A DNA stretch of 5,166 nt from Megamonas hypermegale. Lineage in GTDB: Bacteria > Bacillota > Negativicutes > Selenomonadales > Selenomonadaceae. Location of the stretch: positions 1 to 5,166 of the forward strand of contig DCFC01000026.1 in the NCBI GenBank assembly GCA_002314325.1, written 5' to 3'. Positions 1-5,166 of the stretch are shown here, one piece after another (position 1 is the first letter of the stretch; every line of letters starts with the position of its first letter). The translations under genes were made by a program, and so were the position numbers. The notes beneath the pieces are model-generated. The model did no database searches, had not been told where the DNA came from, and saw only the letters and a list, made by a program, of their open reading frames with translations.

Positions 1-6
1 TTTTTT

Positions 7-40
7 ACAGGCTCTTATTACTTTAGTAATTAGAGCCTGT
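7..40. other. Long stem-loop, possible terminator of an upstream gene
   Basis: The arms 7-21 and 26-40 pair over 15 positions with a single T-T mismatch (16/31) around the four-base loop TTTA. The outer part is GC-rich (ACAGGCTC/GAGCCTGT). On the + strand only a broken T-rich stretch follows (TTATACCTTTA), while a run of six T lies before the hairpin, so it is not a textbook intrinsic terminator in either direction. It could still end transcription of a gene left of the window, since the outer arms ACAGGC/GCCTGT match those of the good terminator at 1207-1249. The structure is read directly from the sequence; the role is inferred. Confidence 0.45.
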
Positions 41-56
41 TATACCTTTAGGTGAT

Positions 57-94
57 TTTTGGTTCGTTTTTCTTTGCATCAAGGAAAAATGAAC
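57..94 (+). repeat. Palindromic repeat, copy 1 (forward orientation)
   Basis: This is an imperfect palindrome: 62-75 pairs with 81-94, giving 14 base pairs that include G66-T90 and T73-G83 wobbles, around the small loop GCATC. The left part, TTTTGGTTCGTTTTTCTTT (57-75), is exactly the reverse complement of 5148-5166, and GAAAAATGAAC (84-94) is exactly the reverse complement of 5125-5135. The two copies therefore belong to one dispersed repeat family, placed here in opposite orientations. Only the central bases differ. No coding potential is apparent. It resembles small REP-like or MITE-like intergenic palindromes, but the class is not established from this window alone. Confidence 0.75.
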
Positions 95-108
95 AGTAAT
101 CAATGCTT

Positions 109-140
109 ATTAGGTATATCACCGCATGAAAATTAGGTAT
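109..140 (+). promoter_or_regulatory. Direct repeat ATTAGGTAT x2, possible operator
   Basis: ATTAGGTAT occurs at 109-117 and 132-140, with starts 23 bp apart, and the second copy ends at the base before the proposed -35 box of the hydrolase promoter. A shorter copy of the core, TTAGGT, is at 48-53. A spacing near two helical turns just upstream of a promoter is what an activator or repressor site could look like. In AT-rich DNA a 9-base repeat can also arise by chance, and I recognise no known regulator motif. Confidence 0.25.
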
Positions 141-169
141 TTGCTATTTTGTTTTCGGTAAATTACAAT
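141..169 (+). promoter_or_regulatory. Putative sigma-A promoter of the hydrolase gene
   Basis: TTGCTA (141-146, 4 of 6 consensus bases) and TACAAT (164-169, 5 of 6) are separated by the ideal 17 bp. Transcription would start near 176, leaving a leader of about 53 nt before the ATG at 229. It is the best-spaced pair I found in the non-coding stretch upstream of the gene. Confidence 0.5.
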
Positions 170-228
170 GAAAGTAACAAGATAACAGTATTCAATGAAA
201 TAAAATAGATATAACGGAGGTTTTTTAA

Positions 229-1200
229 ATGGCAGAAAAACTGGTTTTAACGCAGGAATGGGATAAGACTTTTCCGCAAAGTGATAAAGTAAATCATCGC
301 AAAGTAACTTTTCATAATCGCTACGGTATTACACTGGCGGCTGATTTGTATGAACCGAAAAATGCGGCAGGAAAACTGGCGGCTATTGCTGTCTGCGGTC
401 CGTTCGGTGCGGTAAAGGAACAGGCGGCAGGACTGTATGCGCAGACTATGGCGGAAAGAGGCTTTTTGACGATTGCTTTTGACCCGTCGTTCACTGGTGA
501 AAGCGGCGGAACACCGCGCTACGTTGCTTCGCCGGATATCAATACGGAAGATTTCTGCGCGGCGGTGGATTTCCTTTCCGTACAGGATAATGTCGACCCG
601 GAAAAAATCGGCATTATCGGTATCTGTGGCTGGGGCGGCATGGCGATAAATGCGGCGGCTGTCGATACGCGCATTAAGGCAACGGTTGCTTCTACCATGT
701 ACGATATGACACGCGTAACGGCTAACGGTTATTTTGATGCGGAAGACAGTGCGGCGCAGCGGCAGGAAAAGCGCAAAGCGCTCAGTGCTCAGCGCACGGA
801 AGATTATAAAGACGGTTCGTATGCACTGGCAGGCGGTTTACCGGACAGCGTGCCGGATGATGCGCCGTTTTTTGTAAAGGATTATTTTGATTATTACAAG
901 ACGAAGCGCGGCTATCATGCGCGTTCCTTAAATTCCAACGGCGGCTGGAATATAACATCGGCGCTCTCCTTCCTCAATATGCCGATTTTACAGTACGCAG
1001 GAGAAATTGAAAATGCCGTACTCATCATTCACGGTGAAAAGGCTCATTCCTGTTATTTCAGTAAAGATGCGTATAAAATGCTCCAAGGCGATAATAAAGA
1101 ATTGATGCTTATTCCTAATGCCGTGCATACTGATTTGTACGATAAGACGGATATCATTCCGTTTGATAAAATGGCGGAATTTTTTCAGAAAAATATGTAG
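229..1200 (+). CDS. Alpha/beta hydrolase, YcjY/COG1073-like, with Trp at the usual Ser nucleophile position
   Basis: This 323-residue protein has no signal peptide or membrane segment and is probably a cytoplasmic alpha/beta-hydrolase fold enzyme. Visible landmarks are the oxyanion-side strand and turn VCGPFGAVKEQ (55-65), the DPSFTGESGG segment (84-93), the elbow strand ending GICGWGG (131-137), an inserted charged lid region (about 160-245), the IHGEKAHS strand (267-274, acid candidate Glu270) and NAVHTDLYD (297-305, likely catalytic His300). In relatives as I remember them the elbow reads GICGSGG or GICASGG with Ser as nucleophile; here that position is Trp135, with Cys133 two residues before. 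The enzyme may use Cys, act differently or be inactive, so a specific esterase or peptidase substrate cannot be named. The ATG start is supported by GGAGG (216-220), 8 nt upstream. A terminator follows, so the gene appears monocistronic. Confidence 0.88.
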   Translation: MAEKLVLTQEWDKTFPQSDKVNHRKVTFHNRYGITLAADLYEPKNAAGKLAAIAVCGPFGAVKEQAAGLYAQTMAERGFLTIAFDPSFTGESGGTPRYVASPDINTEDFCAAVDFLSVQDNVDPEKIGIIGICGWGGMAINAAAVDTRIKATVASTMYDMTRVTANGYFDAEDSAAQRQEKRKALSAQRTEDYKDGSYALAGGLPDSVPDDAPFFVKDYFDYYKTKRGYHARSLNSNGGWNITSALSFLNMPILQYAGEIENAVLIIHGEKAHSCYFSKDAYKMLQGDNKELMLIPNAVHTDLYDKTDIIPFDKMAEFFQKNM

Positions 1201-1206
1201 TTAAAT

Positions 1207-1249
1207 AAAAACAGGCGTTACTTTTTGAAGCGGTAATGCCTGTTTTTTT
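1207..1249 (+). terminator. Rho-independent terminator after the hydrolase gene
   Basis: The arms 1207-1221 and 1233-1247 form a 15-bp stem (one G-T wobble, 1217/1237) around an 11-base loop. The stem ends in A:T pairs and the downstream arm runs into seven consecutive T (1243-1249). It starts 7 bases after the hydrolase TAG stop. The A-rich lower left arm opposite the T tract means it could also work in the reverse direction. It separates the hydrolase from the opp operon. Confidence 0.9.
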
Positions 1250-1251
1250 AT

Positions 1252-1280
1252 TTGCACAATAAAGCGTTCACTCTTATAAT
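1252..1280 (+). promoter_or_regulatory. Putative sigma-A promoter of the oppBCDF operon
   Basis: TTGCAC (1252-1257, only TTG conserved) lies 17 bp upstream of a perfect TATAAT (1275-1280). The predicted start is near 1287, leaving a leader of about 37 nt. It sits immediately after the terminator, as expected for a new transcription unit. A second TATAAT at 1300-1305 has no well-spaced -35 and would start transcription inside the ribosome binding site, so it is less likely. Confidence 0.55.
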
Positions 1281-1308
1281 AAGTTTTGTAGTATTTATAT
1301 ATAATTTC

Positions 1309-1314
1309 GGGGAG
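1309..1314 (+). promoter_or_regulatory. Shine-Dalgarno site of oppB, supporting a TTG start
   Basis: GGGGAG lies 9 nt before the TTG at 1324. No ATG or GTG in this frame lies near it, and translation from this TTG gives the usual OppB beginning (hydrophobic helix followed by PGGPF), so the TTG is accepted. Confidence 0.75.
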
Positions 1315-1323
1315 TGAATAGTT

Positions 1324-2256
1324 TTGCTGGCTTATATTATAAAACGCATTTTTAATGCCGTGCTCGTACTGTGGGTCGTCATTACGATTACGTTCGGTCT
1401 GATGCACGCCATTCCGGGCGGGCCGTTCACGGTGGAAAAATCATTGCCGCCGGTCGTGCTCAAGAGCATTGAGGAGCGTTATAAACTGAATGACCCGCTG
1501 TATAAGCAGTACGGCGATTATCTGACAAATCTCGTGCAGGGCGATTTGGGTCCGTCGTTCAAATATCCCGGCCGTAGTGTAAACGATATAATTAAAGACG
1601 GTTTTCCCGTATCGTTTCAGCTCGGTATGGAAGCCGTTTTAATCGCGGTAATTATCGGTATTCCCGCCGGAGTTTTGGCGGCGGTGAAGCAGGGGAAATG
1701 GCAGGACCATGCCGTTAATTTCTGCACGACGCTCGGCGTGGCAGTGCCGAGTTTCGTTGTAGCGGCGCTGCTGATTTACGTATTATCGACAAAGCTGCAC
1801 CTTTTGCCGTCGGCAATGTGGGAGGGCTGGCAGTATCAGATTATGCCGGCATTGGCGCTGTCGGGCATGCCGATGTCGTTCATTGCGCGTCTTACACGCT
1901 CTTCCATGCTTGACGTTTTGGGGCAGGATTATATAAAGACGGCGCGCGCCAAGGGCTTGTCCCGCCTGACCGTGTTGTTCAAACACGCTCTGCCAAATTC
2001 GCTAATTCCAGTTATTACGTATATCGGTCCGATGGCGGCGGGAATTTTGACGGGCAGTTTCGTCATTGAAAGTATTTTTGCCATTCCGGGACTGGGACAG
2101 TATTTCGTAACGAGTATTTACAATCGCGATTACACTGTTATTCTCGGTGTAACGATTTTTTACAGCGTAATCGTCATCGTGCTGAATATGCTGGTGGATT
2201 TGATTTATCCGCTTTTGGACCCGCGCATTAAAATCGGCAGTGGAAAGGGTGAATAA
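1324..2256 (+). CDS. oppB: Oligopeptide ABC transporter permease OppB
   Basis: This 310-residue inner-membrane protein forms half of the translocation channel of an oligopeptide importer and pairs with OppC. It has about six membrane segments (roughly 9-30, 100-121, 135-156, 172-190, 228-250, 272-294). The N-terminal helix is followed by HAIPGGPFTVEKSLPP (28-43) and, after it, GDLGPSFKYPGRSVNDII (73-90); both closely resemble enterobacterial OppB as I know it and favour an oligopeptide rather than a nickel or dipeptide system. The cytoplasmic EAA loop that docks to the ATPase is at 206-225 (TARAKG...HALPN). The C-terminal segment ends in LLDPRIK, the typical family ending. Length is normal. 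The start is TTG with a good ribosome binding site. It is the first gene of a four-gene operon, and its TAA lies 1 nt before the preferred oppC start. Confidence 0.93.
   Translation: MLAYIIKRIFNAVLVLWVVITITFGLMHAIPGGPFTVEKSLPPVVLKSIEERYKLNDPLYKQYGDYLTNLVQGDLGPSFKYPGRSVNDIIKDGFPVSFQLGMEAVLIAVIIGIPAGVLAAVKQGKWQDHAVNFCTTLGVAVPSFVVAALLIYVLSTKLHLLPSAMWEGWQYQIMPALALSGMPMSFIARLTRSSMLDVLGQDYIKTARAKGLSRLTVLFKHALPNSLIPVITYIGPMAAGILTGSFVIESIFAIPGLGQYFVTSIYNRDYTVILGVTIFYSVIVIVLNMLVDLIYPLLDPRIKIGSGKGE
2244..2249 (+). promoter_or_regulatory. Shine-Dalgarno site deciding the oppC start (TTG 2258)
   Basis: AAAGGG inside the last codons of oppB lies 8 nt before TTG at 2258. The in-frame GTG at 2240 has no purine-rich site at a suitable distance upstream, and the GTG at 2249 overlaps this site. 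The local context (GTGAATA, then TTTGCT) closely resembles that of the oppB TTG start. Confidence 0.55.
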
Positions 2257-2257
2257 T

Positions 2258-3166
2258 TTGCTCAATAAGGAAATGTTCGCTCCTATGGAGCGGGAGATAA
2301 TAAATGTGCAAAAGCAGACGGAGACGCTCGGCTATTGGCAGGATGCGTGGCTTCGTCTGAAAAAGAATAAAATGGCGACGCTCGGTCTGGCTGTCATCGT
2401 AGTTTTGATTTTAATCGCCGTGTTCGTGCCGCTGTTTTCCAGTCACAGTTATGATGAACAGAACTTGATGATGCCGAACCAGTCGCCTAGTTTTGAACAC
2501 TGGTTCGGCACGGACAATCTCGGCAGGGATATTTTCATCCGTGTATTGTACGGCGCGCGGATTTCTCTGGCTATCGGCATTGTCGCCAGTCTGCTGAATT
2601 TTTTCATCGGCGTTATTTACGGCGGAATTGCCGGTTTCTGCGGCGGCAAGGTCGACAGAGTAATGATGAATATCGTCGATATTCTGTACAGTGTGCCGAC
2701 GCTTTTATATGTAATATTATTAATGGTGGTACTCAAGCCGGGACTTATCAATATATTCATCGCGCTCGGTATCGGCTACTGGCTGCAGATGGCGAGGATT
2801 GTGCGCGGTCAGATTTTGGCGATGAAGCAGCAGGAATTTATTTTGGCGGCGCGCTGTATTGGCGCTTCCCGCATGCGGATACTGCTGCGTCATTTAATTC
2901 CGAATGCAATGGGTGCGATTGTCGTAACGATGACGCTGGCGATACCGGACGCAATTTTTACGGAAGCGTTTCTGAGCTTCATCGGTTTGGGTGTGTCGGC
3001 ACCGATGGCGAGCTGGGGCGTATTGGCGTCCGAGGGCGTGAACAATATCAGGGCGTATCCGTTTCAGCTGTTTTTCCCGGCGGCGGCAATCAGCATTACG
3101 ATGCTGGCGTTCAATTTTCTGGGCGACGGGCTCAGAGATGTGCTTGACCCGAAAATGCGTCGCTGA
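2258..3166 (+). CDS. oppC: Oligopeptide ABC transporter permease OppC
   Basis: This 302-residue permease (numbered from TTG 2258) is the partner of OppB in the membrane channel. After a hydrophilic N-terminus of about 40 residues comes a first membrane helix (about 41-61), then an external segment with HWFGTDNLGRDIFIRVLYGAR (81-101), a hallmark of the OppC/DppC N-terminal domain. Further helices lie at about 103-127, 140-159, 163-179, 220-245 and 271-292. The EAA loop is at 193-216 (EFILAARCIGAS...HLIPN), and the protein ends with LGDGLRDVLDPK, usual for the family. A start at GTG 2240 would add six residues and overlap oppB by 17 nt; I prefer TTG 2258 because of its ribosome binding site, giving a 1-nt gap and probable translational coupling to oppB. 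Confidence 0.92.
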   Translation: MLNKEMFAPMEREIINVQKQTETLGYWQDAWLRLKKNKMATLGLAVIVVLILIAVFVPLFSSHSYDEQNLMMPNQSPSFEHWFGTDNLGRDIFIRVLYGARISLAIGIVASLLNFFIGVIYGGIAGFCGGKVDRVMMNIVDILYSVPTLLYVILLMVVLKPGLINIFIALGIGYWLQMARIVRGQILAMKQQEFILAARCIGASRMRILLRHLIPNAMGAIVVTMTLAIPDAIFTEAFLSFIGLGVSAPMASWGVLASEGVNNIRAYPFQLFFPAAAISITMLAFNFLGDGLRDVLDPKMRR

Positions 3167-3187
3167 GAGCCGAGATGAGGTGATTGT

Positions 3188-4174
3188 ATGTTATTAGAGG
3201 TAAAAAATCTGGCTGTGTCGTTTTCTACGTATCGCGGCAAGGTAAAAGCAGTGCGCGATGTCAGCTTTTCCGTAGATGAAGGCAGGACAATCGGCATTGT
3301 GGGCGAGTCGGGCTGCGGTAAGTCCGTTACGGCTCATGCTGTCATGGGGCTTTTGCCGCGGGAAAACAGCATTATTGAACACGGCAAAATCATTTTCAAA
3401 GATAAAGATATTCTAAAACTGACGGAAGCGGAAATGAACAGATTGCGCGGCAATGAAATTGCCATGATATTTCAGGACCCGATGACGTCGCTCAATCCCG
3501 TGCTTACGGTAGGAACGCAGCTCACGGAAAGTTTATTTCTGCATAAACGGTTAAAAAAAGATGAAGCGCGTCAAAAAGCGGCGGAACTGCTGAAACTGGT
3601 GGGTATTCCGTCGGCGGAGCAGCGGCTTGATGATTATCCGCATCAGTTCAGCGGCGGTATGCGCCAGCGCGTGATGATTGCTATGGCGCTGGCCTGTGAG
3701 CCGAAGCTCTTAATCGCCGACGAACCGACGACGGCGCTTGATGTAACGGTGCAGGCGCAGATTTTGGCTTTACTGAAAGATTTGCAGCAGAAATTCGGCA
3801 TGGCGATAATTCTCATCTCGCATGATTTGGGCGTTATAGCCAATCTGTGCGATGATGTCGCCGTGATGTACGCCGGACAGGTCGTGGAATACGGTAGCGC
3901 GGAGGAGATTTTTTACAATGCGCATCATCCGTATACGAAAGGTCTTTTAAAATCGCTGCCGCGCCTTACGGATAAAAAAGGCGAGCCGCTATCCGTCATT
4001 GAAGGGCAGCCGCCCGATTTAAAGCAGGCAATAAATTTTTGTCCGTTTGCCATGCGCTGCATTAAAGCCATGCGCATCTGTGCAGTGCAAATGCCGGCCG
4101 TTACGGCTGTGAACGGCGGTCACTACGTAAAATGCTGGCTGGAACACGAACTGGCACCGAAGGAGGATTTTTAA
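3188..4174 (+). CDS. oppD: Oligopeptide ABC transporter ATPase OppD
   Basis: This 328-residue cytoplasmic ATPase powers import and works as a heterodimer with OppF. All nucleotide-binding motifs are intact: Walker A GESGCGKS (39-46), Q-loop Gln96 in IFQDP, signature FSGGMRQR (154-161), Walker B LLIADEP with catalytic Glu179, and H-loop His212. The C-terminal oligopeptide/dipeptide extension contains [13 protein letters not shown] (246-258) and cysteines 285, 291, 298 and 316. That spacing matches the [4Fe-4S]-binding cysteines known from structures of DppD/OppD-type proteins; binding here is inferred. The ATG start is supported by GAGGTGAT (3177-3184), a very strong ribosome binding site. It lies 21 nt after oppC, and its TAA stop overlaps the oppF ATG by one base. 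Confidence 0.95.
   Translation: MLLEVKNLAVSFSTYRGKVKAVRDVSFSVDEGRTIGIVGESGCGKSVTAHAVMGLLPRENSIIEHGKIIFKDKDILKLTEAEMNRLRGNEIAMIFQDPMTSLNPVLTVGTQLTESLFLHKRLKKDEARQKAAELLKLVGIPSAEQRLDDYPHQFSGGMRQRVMIAMALACEPKLLIADEPTTALDVTVQAQILALLKDLQQKFGMAIILISHDLGVIANLCDDVAVMYAGQVVEYGSAEEIFYNAHHPYTKGLLKSLPRLTDKKGEPLSVIEGQPPDLKQAINFCPFAMRCIKAMRICAVQMPAVTAVNGGHYVKCWLEHELAPKEDF
4161..4167 (+). promoter_or_regulatory. Shine-Dalgarno site deciding the oppF start (ATG 4174)
   Basis: AGGAGGA is 6 nt before the ATG at 4174. The frame stays open back to an ATG at 4132 inside oppD, but that would add 14 residues unlike any OppF beginning and has no comparable site; [13 protein letters not shown] is the normal family start. 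Confidence 0.9.
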
Positions 4175-5124
4175 TGGCATTATTGGAAGTAAACAATCTG
4201 TCGAAGCATTTCGTCGTGGAACGTTCCTTCTGGGGCAGACCGACAAAAATCCTGAAAGCGGTGAATGATGTCAGCCTGACGATAGAGCGCGGCGAAACGC
4301 TTGGTCTTGTCGGTGAATCGGGCTGCGGCAAATCGACGACGGGCAGGACAATTATGGGGCTGTATACGCCGACGAGCGGCGAAGTCATTTTTGACGGCGA
4401 GAAAATTTCAGGTCAAAATAAAATGCACAAGGATATACAGATGATATTTCAGGACCCGTACGCTTCGCTCAATCCGCGCATGACCGTTGCCGATATTATT
4501 GGCGAACCGCTGGAAATTCATCATTTATACGGTTCGTTAAATGAGAAAAACCGCCGCATTTATGAACTTTTAAGCCTTGTCGGCTTGAGTCGTGAACAGG
4601 CAAACCGTTTTCCGCATGAATTTTCCGGAGGGCAGCGGCAGCGTATCGGTATAGCGCGGGCGCTTGCTTGCGAGCCGAAGCTGATTATCTGCGACGAACC
4701 GATTTCTGCACTTGATGTATCCATTCAGGCGCAGGTTATAAATTTACTGGAAGAACTGCAAGAATATCTGGGGTTAACGTATTTATTCATAGCGCATGAT
4801 TTGGCGATGGTGCGCTACATCAGTCGGCGCGTAGCTGTCATGTATCTGGGGCGCATTGTGGAAACGGCGCAGGCGGAGGATTTGTACGAAAATCCGCTGC
4901 ATCCGTATACACAGGCGCTGCTTTCCTCCATTCCTGTACCCGACCCGCAAGCGGAAAAGACGAAACAGCGCATACTGCTGAATGGTGAACTGCCGAACCC
5001 GCTGAACCCGCCGCCCGGCTGCCCGTTCAATACGCGCTGCCCTTATGCGAAGGATATTTGCAGGAAGGAAATTCCTGCGCTTAAAAATATAGGAAATAGA
5101 GAATGTGCATGTCATTTAATATAA
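4174..5124 (+). CDS. oppF: Oligopeptide ABC transporter ATPase OppF
   Basis: This 316-residue ATPase is the partner of OppD. Intact motifs are Walker A GESGCGKS (47-54), Q-loop Gln93 in IFQDP, signature SGGQRQR (151-157), Walker B LIICDEP with Glu175, and H-loop His208. The segment FVVERSFWGRPTKILKAVNDVSL (13-35) before Walker A is typical of OppF/DppF rather than OppD. The C-terminal extension has LHPYTQALLSSIP (242-254) and a GCPFNTRCPYAKDIC cysteine cluster (Cys283, 289, 296, then 311 and 313), so this subunit also keeps a possible Fe-S site. The start is ATG 4174, overlapping the oppD stop as TAATG, which implies translational coupling. It is the last operon gene in view; no standard terminator follows within the window, and a palindromic repeat starts at the next base after the stop. 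Confidence 0.95.
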   Translation: MALLEVNNLSKHFVVERSFWGRPTKILKAVNDVSLTIERGETLGLVGESGCGKSTTGRTIMGLYTPTSGEVIFDGEKISGQNKMHKDIQMIFQDPYASLNPRMTVADIIGEPLEIHHLYGSLNEKNRRIYELLSLVGLSREQANRFPHEFSGGQRQRIGIARALACEPKLIICDEPISALDVSIQAQVINLLEELQEYLGLTYLFIAHDLAMVRYISRRVAVMYLGRIVETAQAEDLYENPLHPYTQALLSSIPVPDPQAEKTKQRILLNGELPNPLNPPPGCPFNTRCPYAKDICRKEIPALKNIGNRECACHLI

Positions 5125-5166
5125 GTTCATTTTTCTTTTGGAAGGCAAAAGAAAAACGAACCAAAA
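5125..5166 (-). repeat. Palindromic repeat, copy 2 (reverse orientation), directly after oppF
   Basis: The arms 5125-5140 and 5146-5161 pair over 16 positions with one A-C mismatch (5129/5157) around the loop GAAGG. Read on the - strand it matches the copy at 57-94: 19 identical bases in one arm and 11 in the other, with a different centre. On the + strand it is followed by CCAAAA rather than a T tract, so it is not a canonical terminator for oppF, though the long stem could protect the 3' end of the mRNA. It may continue beyond the window end. Confidence 0.75.

Noticed and set aside
1..228. A riboswitch or T-box leader upstream of the hydrolase.
   Set aside because: The hairpins lie upstream of the proposed promoter, and no T-box motif, specifier loop or known riboswitch core is recognisable.
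1180..1194. A CodY-box-like sequence (core TTTTCAGAAAA) upstream of the opp operon.
   Set aside because: It lies inside the hydrolase gene, where it is explained by Phe-Phe-Gln-Lys codons, is upstream of the terminator and about 60 bp before the -35, and nothing here shows the organism has CodY.
1201..1407. A 68-codon open frame on the - strand between the hydrolase and oppB.
   Set aside because: It runs across the terminator, the promoter and the oppB start, has no family resemblance and looks like chance.
4132..4173. A longer oppF beginning at ATG 4132.
   Set aside because: The added 14 residues overlap oppD, lack a ribosome binding site and do not resemble OppF N-termini, while AGGAGGA precedes ATG 4174.
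4783..5115. A 110-codon open frame on the - strand opposite oppF.
   Set aside because: It is the shadow of a well-conserved ATPase gene; its Arg- and Cys-rich translation is typical of an antisense frame.
57..5166. The inverted repeat pair as terminal inverted repeats of a single transposon carrying the five genes.
   Set aside because: Each copy is itself a full hairpin with its own loop, no transposase or recombinase lies between them and no target duplication is visible, so two independent small elements are the simpler reading.

Overview
The window carries five complete genes, all on the + strand, in two transcription units. The first is a single alpha/beta hydrolase gene. The second is a four-gene operon, oppB-oppC-oppD-oppF, for the membrane and ATPase parts of an oligopeptide ABC importer. 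The organism looks like an anaerobic Firmicute. Shine-Dalgarno sites are strong and purine-rich, promoters are sigma-70/sigma-A-like, intergenic DNA is AT-rich, coding regions are more balanced in composition and rich in gcg/cgg codons, and two genes appear to start at TTG. The style suggests Negativicutes (the Selenomonas/Veillonella side), but this is an impression from the proteins and repeat style, not a demonstrated placement.

Positions 1-228 are non-coding. They hold a long hairpin (7-40), a palindromic repeat copy (57-94), two ATTAGGTAT direct repeats (109-117 and 132-140) and a plausible promoter (141-169) for the hydrolase gene (229-1200). A clear intrinsic terminator (1207-1249) ends that unit. 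A new promoter with a perfect TATAAT box (1252-1280) follows and should drive the opp operon. The four opp genes are tightly packed: 1 nt between oppB and oppC with the chosen TTG start, 21 nt between oppC and oppD, and a 1-nt TAATG overlap between oppD and oppF. OppB and OppC form the membrane channel and OppD and OppF the ATPase pair. No substrate-binding protein (OppA) is encoded here, so it must lie outside the window or elsewhere in the genome.

The most unusual feature is a pair of palindromic repeat copies in opposite orientation, at 57-94 and 5125-5166. They share a 19-nt and an 11-nt arm exactly but differ in the loop, and they bracket all five genes. The second begins at the base after the oppF stop codon. 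The hydrolase is also notable: the position where I expect the serine nucleophile is a tryptophan. I see no evidence of a wholly new multigene system; the genes are otherwise of ordinary, recognisable families.
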